A DNA stretch of 64,000 nt from Virgisporangium aurantiacum (lineage in GTDB: Bacteria; Actinomycetota; Actinomycetes; Mycobacteriales; Micromonosporaceae). The notes under the pieces are model-generated. The model was not told where the DNA came from, made no database searches, and saw only the letters and a list, made by a program, of their open reading frames with translations. Position 1 is the first letter of the stretch. Each line of letters begins with the position of its first letter. The translations under genes were made by a program, and so were the position numbers. The stretch covers positions 124,001-188,000 of the forward strand of contig NZ_BOPG01000033.1 of the NCBI RefSeq assembly GCF_016863635.1, in the 5' to 3' direction. Positions 14,179 through 23,700 of this stretch are shown piece by piece.

Positions 14179-16497
14179 ATGAGGCGACCCCTGGCTGCCG
14201 CGGCGACGGCTCTGCTCGTCGCGTCGGGTTTGAGTGTGGTGACGGCGCCGGCCGCCGTCGCGTCGTCGACGACCATCACACCGCCATCCGTCGCGGCCTC
14301 GGCCGCCGAGCAGCAGCGGCTGACCTCGCTCGGCATCCCGCTCCGCGACGTCCTCCTCATCGGCGGCACGGTCGCGCCCGGCCCGTCGGGAACCCCGGTG
14401 CTGTGGAGCGTCTCGTCCGGCACGCCGGCCCGTCTCAACGCCGTCGACCCGGCGACCGGCACCGCCGTCGCCCGGTACGACCTGCCGACGGCCGGCGGCT
14501 CGTACGCGATCGACAGCTCGCCGGACGGAAGCGTCTACGTCGGCACCTACGGCGACGGACACCTGTTCCGGTGGACCGCCGCCACCGGCGTGACCGACCT
14601 CGGCCGGCCCATCGCCACCGAGACGTTCCTCTGGGACGTGTCGGTCGGCGACGACGGCACGGTCTTCGGCGGAACCTACCCAAGTGGAAGGTTGTTCAGC
14701 TACACGCCGTCGACCGGGCAGTTCCGCGACTACGGGCAGCTCGTGCCCGGCCAGGCGTACGTGCGCACCGTCGCGGTGGCCGGTGCCACGGTGTTCGCCG
14801 GCACCGACCCACCGGGTCACCTCGTGGCGGTCGACATCGCCAGCGGCGCCAAGCGCACGCTGCCGCCGCCGGCCGCGCTGGACCCCGCGACCTCGTGGGT
14901 CTACGACCTCGACCAGGTCGGCGGCCGGCTCTACGCGCGGTACGGCGGCGCGGCGCCGAACAGCCTGTTCGTCTACGACATCGCCGCCGGCCGGTGGACC
15001 GACCGGCTCGACACCGCGCACGGTCTCGAGGTCGGCCCGGCCGACGAGCAGGGCAACGTGTACCTGATCAGGGGCGGCGAACTGGTGCGGTACGACCCGG
15101 TCGCGAAGACCACCACCGGCACCGGTGTGCCGTTCGCCGGGCGGGTCGCGAACACGCGCGGCATCGGCTGGGCCGAGCTGGGCCTGCCCGACTACCCGGG
15201 TCGCAGCGTCGTCGGTCTGCTCTGGCGCGGCCTGATGTTCCGCTACAACCCGACCACCGGCGCGTCCTCGTTCGTGCAGACCACGATCCAGGGCGAGCCG
15301 ATCGAGATCACCGCGCTCTCCGACGGGCCCGACGACCGCGTCTACGTGGGCGGTTACCTCAACGGCGGCTTCGCCGCGGTCGACCAGCGGACCGGTGCCA
15401 CCACCGAGTTCCACACGTTCGGCCAGAGCGAGGCGATGACCCGGCACGGCGACCGGCTCTACGTCGGCGTCTACCCGGAGTCCCGGCTCTACGCCTACGA
15501 CCCGACGAAGGCGTGGAACAGCCTGGAGTACTCGCCGAACCCGCAGCCGTCACCGGTCGCGAACCCGGAACGGCTGTGGGACCTCAAGGCCGAGGGGCAG
15601 ATCCGCAGCCGCGGGCTGACGTCGGCCGGCACCTACGTCGCCGTCGGCACGATGCCCGACCTCGGCCTGCTCGGCGGCTACCTCGTGGTCTACGACCCGG
15701 CGACCGGGCAGATCGTCACCAAGGAACGCAACGTGGTCACCGACCAGAGCATCGTCGCGCTGACCTACCGCGACGGCGTGATCTACGGGTCCACGTCCAT
15801 CTACGGCGGGCAGAGCGCGACGCCGCCGACGCAGCCCGAGGCGAAGGTCTTCGCCTGGTCGGTGGCCGAGAAGCGCAAGCTCTGGGAACTGGTGCCGGCG
15901 CCCGGCAGGCCGGCGATCCCGGCGCTGACGTTCGACGGCGCCGGCCGGTTGTGGGGCACGGCTGGGTCGGACGTGTTCGCGATCGACGTCGCCGCGCGGC
16001 GGGTCACCACGCGGTTCTCGTACGGCACCGGCTCGACGACCATCGGCGACCTCGACTACAACCCGGCCGACCGGATGCTGTACGGCGTCGTCGCCGGGCG
16101 GGACTTCTCCCGGATCGACCCGACGACCGGGCAGCGCACGGTGATCCGAACCGGTCCGGGCACGCACGTCGACGTCCACCCGAACGGCGACGTGTACCTG
16201 AGCTCGGGCACGTCGGGCACCGAACTGTTCCGCTACGACCTGCCCGACGGGCCGTGCAAACACCCGGACCCGTCGGCGACGGTCACTGTGCGCGGCGCCG
16301 ACAGCGGCGTCCCGAACCGGGTGGTCGCGGGCGGCTGCACGATCGACGACCTGATCCTCGACGAGGCCGCGTGGCCGAACCGGGCCGCGCTGGTGCTGTA
16401 CGTGAGCGCCGTGGCGAACCTGCTCAAGGCGACGGGCGTCGTGACGGCCGCCGAACGCGACCGCATCGTGGCGGCGGCGCGGAACGCGACGATCTGA
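14179..16497 (+). CDS. Secreted beta-propeller protein (PQQ/WD40-like repeats)
   Basis: A 772-residue exported protein with signal peptide MRRPLAAAATALLVASGLSV...AVASS (cleavage ~32). The body is a run of ~45-residue beta-propeller blades, marked by recurring phrases such as SSPDGSVYVGTYGDGHLFRW, LYVGVYPESRLYAYDP and GRLWGTAGSDVFAID. The last ~90 residues are helical after a Cys-containing junction (LPDGPCKHPDP...VVAGGCTIDDL). Two to three propellers of six to eight blades would fit the length. No catalytic motif is recognised; it may be a lyase, a lactonase-like enzyme or a carbohydrate-binding scaffold. ATG 14179 with GGAGAGG upstream is clear. It shares the locus operator, so an extracellular first step in substrate use is inferred. 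Confidence 0.75.
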   Translation: MRRPLAAAATALLVASGLSVVTAPAAVASSTTITPPSVAASAAEQQRLTSLGIPLRDVLLIGGTVAPGPSGTPVLWSVSSGTPARLNAVDPATGTAVARYDLPTAGGSYAIDSSPDGSVYVGTYGDGHLFRWTAATGVTDLGRPIATETFLWDVSVGDDGTVFGGTYPSGRLFSYTPSTGQFRDYGQLVPGQAYVRTVAVAGATVFAGTDPPGHLVAVDIASGAKRTLPPPAALDPATSWVYDLDQVGGRLYARYGGAAPNSLFVYDIAAGRWTDRLDTAHGLEVGPADEQGNVYLIRGGELVRYDPVAKTTTGTGVPFAGRVANTRGIGWAELGLPDYPGRSVVGLLWRGLMFRYNPTTGASSFVQTTIQGEPIEITALSDGPDDRVYVGGYLNGGFAAVDQRTGATTEFHTFGQSEAMTRHGDRLYVGVYPESRLYAYDPTKAWNSLEYSPNPQPSPVANPERLWDLKAEGQIRSRGLTSAGTYVAVGTMPDLGLLGGYLVVYDPATGQIVTKERNVVTDQSIVALTYRDGVIYGSTSIYGGQSATPPTQPEAKVFAWSVAEKRKLWELVPAPGRPAIPALTFDGAGRLWGTAGSDVFAIDVAARRVTTRFSYGTGSTTIGDLDYNPADRMLYGVVAGRDFSRIDPTTGQRTVIRTGPGTHVDVHPNGDVYLSSGTSGTELFRYDLPDGPCKHPDPSATVTVRGADSGVPNRVVAGGCTIDDLILDEAAWPNRAALVLYVSAVANLLKATGVVTAAERDRIVAAARNATI

Positions 16498-16528
16498 CGG
16501 AGGCCCGCCGACGCCTTCCGGACAGCCG

Positions 16529-16550
16529 GGATCAGGGCGGCTGATCCTTT
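16529..16550 (+). terminator. Intrinsic terminator-like hairpin after beta-propeller gene
   Basis: GGATCAG, loop GGCGG, CTGATCC, then TTT; 31 bp after the stop codon. Confidence 0.5.
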
Positions 16551-16659
16551 CCCGGACGCCGCCCCGGAACTCACCTCCCGGGATGAGGCGGCCTTGCGTC
16601 CTCGGCGCGATCGTGGCCCTCGGGCCGACCGGGCCCGGCTACCACAGGAGGCATGAGGG

Positions 16660-17193
16660 ATGGCTTACGACACGTTCATCGCCTGCGTCGGGGTGTACCG
16701 CAACGTCGAGGCCGCCGAGGCGGACTACGACCTGGTCAAGGACCTGCACCGCAAGGTCGGTCTGATCGACGCGTACGACGCGGCCGTCATCGAGCGGCGG
16801 GCCGGTGGGAAGACGAAGATCGTCAAGAAGCACGAGACGCCGACGCGGGTCGGTGGGGTGTTCGGCGGCGGCGTCGGCCTCGCCACGGGTCTGGTCGTCG
16901 CGCTGTTCCCGTTCGCCGCGATCGGTGGCGGCCTGCTGGCGGCGACCACCGCCGGCGGCGCCGTGCTCGGGTCGCTGGCCGGGCACGCCGCGGCCGGGAT
17001 GAGCCGCAGCGACCTCAAGGAACTCGGCGAGCACCTCGACGAGGGCGAGGCCGGGCTGGTGGTCATCGCCGTGTCCGACATGGCGTCGAAGGTCGAGCGC
17101 GAGATGAAGCGGGCGGAGAAGCTCCAGGCCAAGCAGCTCAAGGCCGACACCGCCGAGATCGAACAGGACGCCAAGAGCGCCGGCGCCCAATAG
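16660..17193 (+). CDS. DUF1269-like protein with glycine-rich membrane segment
   Basis: A 177-residue protein. The N-terminal ~60 residues form an alpha/beta domain (FIACVGVYRNVEAAEADYDLVKDL). It is followed by a hydrophobic Gly/Ala-rich segment at ~63-110 (GGVFGGGVGLATGLVVALFP), a second small domain (ELGEHLDEGEAGLVVIA), and a basic, charged helical tail. This matches DUF1269/GvpT-like proteins often linked to envelope or general stress in actinobacteria; the function is unproven. ATG 16660 follows CACAGGAGGC. It stands alone between a terminator and pcp, 28 bp from the latter, so co-transcription with pcp is possible. Confidence 0.75.
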   Translation: MAYDTFIACVGVYRNVEAAEADYDLVKDLHRKVGLIDAYDAAVIERRAGGKTKIVKKHETPTRVGGVFGGGVGLATGLVVALFPFAAIGGGLLAATTAGGAVLGSLAGHAAAGMSRSDLKELGEHLDEGEAGLVVIAVSDMASKVEREMKRAEKLQAKQLKADTAEIEQDAKSAGAQ

Positions 17194-17221
17194 GGGGTCA
17201 TCCTCGCGGGATGATTGCGTG

Positions 17222-17869
17222 ATGAAGATCCTGATGACCGGATTCGATCCGTTCGAGGAGGAGTCGATCAACCCGTCCTGGGAGGCGGTCAAGCGGCTGC
17301 CCGACACCGTCGACGGTGCCGAGATCATCAAGGTGCAGATCCCGACGTCGTTCGCCCGGTCGGTCGAGGTGCTCCACGCCGCCGTCGTCGAGCACGACCC
17401 GGACGTGATCGTCAGTGTCGGCCAGGCGGGCGGCCGGTACGCGGTGAACCCGGAGCGGGTCGCCATCAACATCGACGACGGGCGCATCGCCGACAACGAC
17501 GGCGTGCAACCCGTCGACGTACCGGTCCGCGAGGACGGGCCGCCGGCCTACTTCAGCTCGCTGCCGGTCAAGGCGATGGTGACGGCGATGCGGCGGGCCG
17601 GGTTCCCCGCGGCGGTCTCGAACACCGCCGGGACGTTCGTCTGCAACCACATCATGTACAGCATCCTGTACATGATCGACCGCGAGTTCCCCGGCAAGCG
17701 GGGCGGCTTCGTCCACGTCCCCTACCTCCCGCAGCAGGTCGTCGACAAGGCGAACGTGCCGTCCATGAGCCTCGACGACATCACCACCGCCCTCACCGCC
17801 GGCGTGGCCGCGATCGTCGGGTACCGCGACAGGCCCGACGAGCACACCGTCGGCGGCGCGACGCACTGA
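17222..17869 (+). CDS. pcp: Pyroglutamyl-peptidase I
   Basis: A 215-residue cytosolic cysteine peptidase (family C15) that removes N-terminal pyroglutamate from peptides. It starts with the typical MKILMTGFDPFEEESINPSWE. The catalytic triad is visible: Glu in VNPERVAINIDD (~82), Cys in NTAGTFVCNHIMY (~143) and His in GGFVHVPYLPQQ (~167). The length is normal. ATG 17222 is chosen; a GTG immediately before it is in frame. It converges on the chemotaxis receptor gene. Confidence 0.95.
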   Translation: MKILMTGFDPFEEESINPSWEAVKRLPDTVDGAEIIKVQIPTSFARSVEVLHAAVVEHDPDVIVSVGQAGGRYAVNPERVAINIDDGRIADNDGVQPVDVPVREDGPPAYFSSLPVKAMVTAMRRAGFPAAVSNTAGTFVCNHIMYSILYMIDREFPGKRGGFVHVPYLPQQVVDKANVPSMSLDDITTALTAGVAAIVGYRDRPDEHTVGGATH

Positions 17870-17883
17870 CGCAACGATGGCGC

Positions 17884-19998
17884 CTAGCGCTGGAACCGGG
17901 CCACGAGGTCGGTCAGCGTGTGGGCGTTGGTGTTGAGCCGGTCCGCGGCGGCGCGGGAGCTTTCCACGGCGTGCTGCGCGTGGGCCATGCTCTCGGTCAC
18001 CGTGTCGATGTTCGCGGCGATGTCGGTGCTGCTGTGCGACGCGTTCGTCACGTTGCGGCGCATCTCCTCCGTGGTGGCGGTCTGCTCCTCGACGGCCGCG
18101 GCGATCGCGCGCTGGAAGTCGTTGACCCGGTCGATGGCGTCGGTGATCGCGCCGATGGCCTGCACGGCGCTCTCGGTGTCGGTGCGGATGGCGGCGACGC
18201 GGTCGGTGACGTCGCCGGTTGCCCGCGCGGTCTGCTGGGCCAGGTCCTTGACCTCGCCCGCGACCACCGCGAACCCCTTGCCGGACTCGCCGGCCCGGGC
18301 GGCCTCGATCGTCGCGTTGAGGGCGAGCAGGTTGGTCTGCTCGGCGATGCTGCTGATCACCTTCACCACGTCGGCGATCTGCAGGCTCGATTCCCCCAGC
18401 CGACCCATGACCTGGGTCGCCTGCTGCGCGAGCCGGACGCTGTCGTGGGCGACGCTCGCCGCCTCGTGGGCGTTCTGCGAGATCTCCCGGATCGAGGCGG
18501 CCATCTCGCCCGAGCCGGTCGACACCGTCTTCACGTTGTGGGACACGTCCCGCGCGGACGCCGCGACGCCCTCGGCCTTCGACGCCGCCGTCGCCGCGGC
18601 GGTCTCCAGCTCCCGGCCGATCGTGGCGACCTGCTCGGCCGACGTCGAGACCTCGGTGGCGGTCGCGCTGATCTCGCCGAGCATCCCGCGCAGCTCACCA
18701 ACGGCGGTGTTGAGCGCGGCACCCATACCGGCGACCTCGTCGTTGCCGTCGGCCGGCACGGTCGCCGTGAGGTCCCGGTGGGCGACCCGGGCCAGCGCAC
18801 CGGTGAGGCCGGCGAGCCGCCCCGACAACCGGTTGGCCCAGAACCAGGCCACCGAGCCGATCAGCACCGCCAGCACCAGCGCCGCGACCGCGAACGTCGT
18901 CAGCATGTCGGTGCGGCCCTCGTCGAGGGCGGCCGTGAGCGCGTCGATGTCCGGCCCGTAGGCCTGGGTCACGATCGCCCACTTGTACGGGGCGTAGTAG
19001 GTGACGGTCACCGGGCTCTTCGCGGCCGTCGCGCCGGTGAGGCCCGGGAGCTTGTAGGTCGCCCGGTAGGTGGCGCCGGTCGCCAGCTTCGGCGCCTCGG
19101 TGGTGATCTGGTCGACGTACTTGGCGCCGTTCGCGTCGGTGGCGTCGAGACGGGTCTGGCCGACCTCCGACGTGGCGCCCGCCGCGATGATCCGGCCCCG
19201 GTCGGCCGCGGCGGTGGAGTAGACGGTGACGCTTCCGTTGGTGCCCACCTTCGTCTCCGCGATGGTCTTGATCAGACCCGCGATCGCCTCCGCCTGCGGC
19301 ACACCGAAGTAGATTGCTCCGACGACGGTGCCGGACGCGTCCTTCACCGGGTCGTAGCCGGCGATGTACCAGGTGTCGACCACCAGCGCGACACCCCGGT
19401 ACGACTTGCCGTCGCGGATCGCGGCCGCCACGGCGTTGGGCTGCCCGTCGGCGGTGACCGCCGGAATGTAGGTGCCGATCCCGCGCAGGCCGGCCTTGTT
19501 GGGGACGTTCGTAGCGACCCGCAGCAGGTCACCGGCGGCGTTGATGCGCTGGAACAGCGTCACCGTGCCGCCGACCATGGCGCGCACGTCGTCGACGAAC
19601 GGGGTCGCGACCTTGAGGTCGCGGTTCTGCCCGAGCCACGTGCCGCCGACCAGCGCGCGCGGCAGCGTGACGGTGGTGACCTGCTGGGTCAGCTGGTTCG
19701 TGGCCTGCCACGTGACGGGCTGCCCGGAGAACTGCAGCCCCCCGCGCTGCCCGAGCTCACTGATCGCCACCTGCTGCGCCCGGTTCACGCTGGCCTGCAC
19801 GCCGTCGCCGACGCCGGCCGCGAGCCGGCTCACGCCCTCCGCGACGTGCCCCTGATCGGCCGCGGACAGCTTGTCGACCTGATCCCGGGCATCACTGCTG
19901 AACCGGGCGGTCTGCACCGCCCCGACGGCGAACAGAATCACCGCTGTCATGACGGCTCCGCCCGCGCCAAGTGCGAGCAACCGGTGACGCAGCTGCAT
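17884..19998 (-). CDS. Methyl-accepting chemotaxis protein with extracytoplasmic Cache-type sensor
   Basis: A 704-residue receptor. TM1 is at ~9-31. The extracellular part (~32-325) holds Cache_3/Cache_2-like features (ATPFVDDVRAMVGGTVTLFQRINAAGDLLRVATNV, YIAGYDPVKDASGTVVGAIYFGV). TM2 (~TFAVAALVLAVLIGSVAWFW) is followed by HAMP and a long coiled-coil signalling domain whose conserved tip is IAEQTNLLALNATIEAARAGESGKGFAVVAGEVKDLAQQ-like; the tip contacts CheA and CheW. No che genes are in the window. ATG 19998 (MQLRHRLL) is preferred over GTG 20016 because it gives a compact N-terminus before TM1. The ligand is unknown; Cache domains of this kind often bind organic acids. Confidence 0.9.
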   Translation of the reverse strand: MQLRHRLLALGAGGAVMTAVILFAVGAVQTARFSSDARDQVDKLSAADQGHVAEGVSRLAAGVGDGVQASVNRAQQVAISELGQRGGLQFSGQPVTWQATNQLTQQVTTVTLPRALVGGTWLGQNRDLKVATPFVDDVRAMVGGTVTLFQRINAAGDLLRVATNVPNKAGLRGIGTYIPAVTADGQPNAVAAAIRDGKSYRGVALVVDTWYIAGYDPVKDASGTVVGAIYFGVPQAEAIAGLIKTIAETKVGTNGSVTVYSTAAADRGRIIAAGATSEVGQTRLDATDANGAKYVDQITTEAPKLATGATYRATYKLPGLTGATAAKSPVTVTYYAPYKWAIVTQAYGPDIDALTAALDEGRTDMLTTFAVAALVLAVLIGSVAWFWANRLSGRLAGLTGALARVAHRDLTATVPADGNDEVAGMGAALNTAVGELRGMLGEISATATEVSTSAEQVATIGRELETAAATAASKAEGVAASARDVSHNVKTVSTGSGEMAASIREISQNAHEAASVAHDSVRLAQQATQVMGRLGESSLQIADVVKVISSIAEQTNLLALNATIEAARAGESGKGFAVVAGEVKDLAQQTARATGDVTDRVAAIRTDTESAVQAIGAITDAIDRVNDFQRAIAAAVEEQTATTEEMRRNVTNASHSSTDIAANIDTVTESMAHAQHAVESSRAAADRLNTNAHTLTDLVARFQR

Positions 19999-20064
19999 AC
20001 GGCACCCATCGGCCACCCGGACCGCAACCTGAGCACCCTTGACGTCCGGCCGGCGGCACCCGGC

Positions 20065-20409
20065 CTACGGCTCCGGGGGTCCGGTGCTGACGTCGAGGAC
20101 GGCGCACACCACGAAACCCTCGTGCGCGCCGTCGGTGACGGTCAGGCGTAGGTAGCGGGCGCTGTGCCGGTCCGGTATGTCGACGAACCGGTCGATCGCG
20201 CCGGGGTCGGCCGCCGTCGCGATGGTGAGGTGCTGGAAGCGGTGCCGTAGCTGCATCGCCAGCACGTCGAGGAATCGCACGTACACCGTTTCACCGGCCA
20301 CCTCGTTGCCGTCGCTGCGCAGCGTCAGCGTGCGGTGCGAGACCGTGTACGCCCACGGCCGGAAGCTCCGCGGAAAGCGGAGCGGCAGCTGCTCCGGGGA
20401 AACCTTCAC
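20065..20409 (-). CDS. Small hypothetical protein, candidate immunity protein for the RHS toxin
   Basis: A 114-residue protein with no signal peptide or membrane segment and no family I recognise. It alternates beta strands (WAYTVSHRTLTLRSDGNEV, ETVYVRFLDVLAMQLR, ARYLRLTVTDG, FVVCAVLDVSTG), as in a small beta-sandwich. It begins 28 bp after the RHS stop codon on the same strand, with GTG 20409 behind a GGAG site at good spacing, so it is probably co-transcribed and co-translated. This position, directly after a HINT-toxin cassette, is where polymorphic toxin systems keep their immunity gene. The assignment rests on position only. Confidence 0.6.
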   Translation of the reverse strand: MKVSPEQLPLRFPRSFRPWAYTVSHRTLTLRSDGNEVAGETVYVRFLDVLAMQLRHRFQHLTIATAADPGAIDRFVDIPDRHSARYLRLTVTDGAHEGFVVCAVLDVSTGPPEP

Positions 20410-20437
20410 AACTGCCGCTCCACATCGGGTCGGTGCT

Positions 20438-20773
20438 TCAGTCGACGAACGGACTCTTGTCGACCCTACCGTTCAGCCACCAGGTGACCCGGGCCTGAAC
20501 CGAGGCCGGTGCGTCCCGGATCGCGGCCAGCTCCATGGCGGTCAACTCGCTTCCGGACTGGGCCCAGGCCCGCGGGTCGCGGATCCCGTTGAGGTTGAAG
20601 TGGATCTGGACGGTGCTGTCGGGCGAGAGCGCCTCGTTGATCGTCGGCCACGGGTTGCCCGGGTCGGGCCAGTCGGTCCACGGTGTCGCGCCGCGGTCGT
20701 GCGCGAACTCGGCGAGTTCGAGCGGGTTCTCGTCGGTCTGGGTGAGACCGAGCGCGATGACGGGCGGGCAGGT
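20438..20773 (-). other. C-terminal toxin-like tail of the RHS protein
   Basis: The last ~111 residues after the HINT end VLVHN. The tail begins TCPPVIALGLTQTD, is rich in Trp and Pro in the middle (TPWTDWPDPGNPWP), contains VQIHFNLNGIRDPRAW and ends in DKSPFVD. I do not recognise a toxin family; histidine and acidic residues are available for catalysis, but no known active-site signature is evident. Confidence 0.6.
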
Positions 20774-23700
20774 GTTGTGGACGAGCACCGGCGTCGTGCC
20801 GGCCAGCACGTGGTACGTGTGGGTGCTGGCGACGGTCAGGTCGTAGGTGACCCGCTGCGCGGTGTACCGGTGTACGGCGGTCACCTGCACGTACGTGCCG
20901 GCCGACGTGCGCAGCAGCTCGCCCGGTCGCAGGTCGCCGGCGTCGACCCAGCGGCCCTGGGTCACCGACCAGAACGGGTGGTGCGCGGTGGCCGTCACCG
21001 TGTTCTTTTCTTTGCCGGCTCCGACCGTGACGTCGACGAAGTCCTTGTCGCTGTCGGTGCGGATGCCGTGGGTGACCTGGCGGGCCACCGCACCGCCGGT
21101 GAGCGGATCGGTGGCGACCACCGTGTCGCCCGGTTCCACCCGTTCGATCGGCCGGGTGGAACCGTCGGCCAGCAGTACCGGGGTGCCTGCCACGAAGCTG
21201 TTGCGGGTGTCGGGCTGCCGCGCCGGGCACGAGTCGGGTGCGCCCGGTGGGTCGTCGGACTTTCCGGCGCCCTTCTTCGTCTTCGCCTTGGCCTTGGCGG
21301 CGACCGCCTTCGCGCGCGCCGCGGCCTCCTCGGCCGCCTTCTTCGCGGCCCGTTCGGCGGCCGCCTTCACCGCTGCCGCCTTGTCCGCGGCGGCCTTTGC
21401 GGCAGCCGCGGCAGCGGCCTTGGCTCTCTCCGCGGCCTCCTTCGCGCCCTTGAGGATCGCCTTGGCCCACTTGACTTCCTCGAAGAACTTGAAGATGGCC
21501 TTGCCGGCCCGCCACAGTGCCTCGCCGATCTTCTTGGCCTTGAAGATCTTGCCCCACGGCAGCGCACCGATCACCGTCATCACGCAGGCGCCGATGTCGC
21601 CCTTGAGGCAGTCGATGATGTCGTTGATCCCCAGGATCTCCATGAGGATCTGGCCGCCCGCCTCGAGCACGACGTCGAGCAGGCTCTTGTTCTGCAACTG
21701 GTTCGCGCGGGCGATGTCCTCCGGGCTCGGTCCGGTGTTCTGCTCGCCGGTGGCCGGCGGCACGGGTTGGCCACCGCCGTCACCCGCCTGGGGTTCCAGG
21801 CCGGTGGGGTCGGCGTAGGCGAGCGGGTTGTTGTCGGCGTAGACGTAGGAGCTGACCGCCGCGCCGCCGCGCGCCACCGGGTCGGTCGAGGTGAACCGGC
21901 CGGTGGCCGGGTTGTAGTTGCGGGCCCGCAGGTAGTAGTTGCCGTTGCCGGTGCTGTTGTCCTGGTACGCGCCGGCGTACCGCAGCGGGTTCGTCGGCCC
22001 GACGACGCTCTGCGTTCCGGCGTCGCCCTGCGTTCCGGCGTTGCTCTGCGTTCCGGCCAGCGTCTCACCCATCCGCGGGTTGCCGAACGGGTCGTAGTCG
22101 TAGGCCTGTTCCGGAACCCCGGCGGGGGAGAGCATCGCGGAAATGCCGCCGAGCCAGTCGTGCGTGTAGGAGTGTGCGCCGGTCGGCGCGTCGAGCAGCG
22201 CGAGCGGCTCGTCGTCGGGGCCGTACACGAACCCGCGCGTCTCGGCGGTCTGCCCGCTGGCCGTGGTCACCGTGTCGACGGCGATCTGCGGCAGCGTGCC
22301 GTTGGTGTCCCACGACCACCGCTGGGTCACGGCCTGGTCGCCCGTGCCGGTGGTGCCGGTCAACCGCAGGCCGGACGCGTCGTAGCCGAACGCCGTCGGG
22401 CGGCCGGACACCGTCGCCTTGGCCAGGGTGCCGTCGAGGTTGTACGCGAACGTGTCGCCGCCGGCGCGGGTCTGGTTGCCGTCGAGGTCGTACTCGTAGT
22501 CGACGGCGGCCGTGCGACCGGCGACCTGGGTGGCCTGCCGCTTCAGCTGATCGGCGTCGTCGTAGTCGTAATCGGTGACGCCGGAGCCCGCCGAGCCGGA
22601 CAACGTCTGCCGGGTGCGGTTCCCGACGAGGTCGTACTTGTAGTCGATCCGGCCGGCCGCGGCACCGGTGCAGGTGAGCGCGCCGTAGCAGGCGGAGGTG
22701 ACCCGGTCGACGGCATCGTAGGCGTAGGCCACCGACTCGGAGACGCCGTTGCGCGTGGTCACGATGCGGGTGGGGTTGCCGAGTTCGTCGAGCGTCAGCT
22801 GGAACCCGGAGACCGGATCCTGCGGGACCGGTACCGGCACCACCGGAAGCGACGGCACCGACGCCGGCCCGGCACCGTGCTTGTTCGACGCGGTGACGGT
22901 GAACGTGTACGCCGTTCCGGGCTCCAACCGGTCGACGACAGCGGTGGTGGTGCCCGGCGCCACGGTGACGGACCGGCCGCCCGGAGACGCGGTGACGGTG
23001 AAGCCGGTCAGCGGGGAGCTTCCGGCGTCGGCCGGCGGCTTCCACGTGACCGCCGCCTGTGCCGCACCGGCCTTGGCGGTGACGGTGGTCGGTGCGCCCG
23101 GACTGCGGTCGGTCGTGGCCGCGTCGGGTGCGGCCGGCGCCGGGCTGGCACTGTCCGATGTGGACGGTGCCGGGGTGGGGCTGCCCGATCCTGATGCGGA
23201 CGGCGCGGGGCCGGCCGGTTCTGTTGCCGCTGGTTCTGTTGCCGCTGGTTCTGTGGTTGTTGGTTCTGTGGCCGGCTCTGTGGCCGGTTCCGTGGTTGCC
23301 GCCTGGGTGGCGGTTCGGCGGGTGCCGATGCCGACCAGCCGTCCGGCGTCGTCGTAGGAGCGGGTCTCCACGAGTCCGGTGGCCGCGGGCAGCGTCGTCG
23401 TTGTCCGCCGGCCGGCGATGTCGTAGCCGAAGTTCCACGTCGACGTGCTCAGCCCGGCCGATCCGCCCGACGCCGAGACGGTCGTGACCCGGCCGTCGTC
23501 GTCGTACGTGGCCCCGATCACGGTGCCGTCGGGGTTGGTGCGGCGTTTGAGGTTGCCACGCTCGTCGTAGCCGTACGAGAACGCCTCCGTCCGCCCGCCG
23601 ACGGTCTCGGTGCGGGTGACCGCGGTGATCTCGTCCTCGTCGTTGTAGTCGACCCGGCGGCTGCCGGCCGGATCGCCGTAGAACGTGGTGCGGTCCTTGG

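Noticed and set aside
20020..20040. Sixth copy of the locus operator upstream of the chemotaxis gene (GGACCGCAACC)
   Set aside because: Only one half-site is present and it lies outside the catabolic locus.
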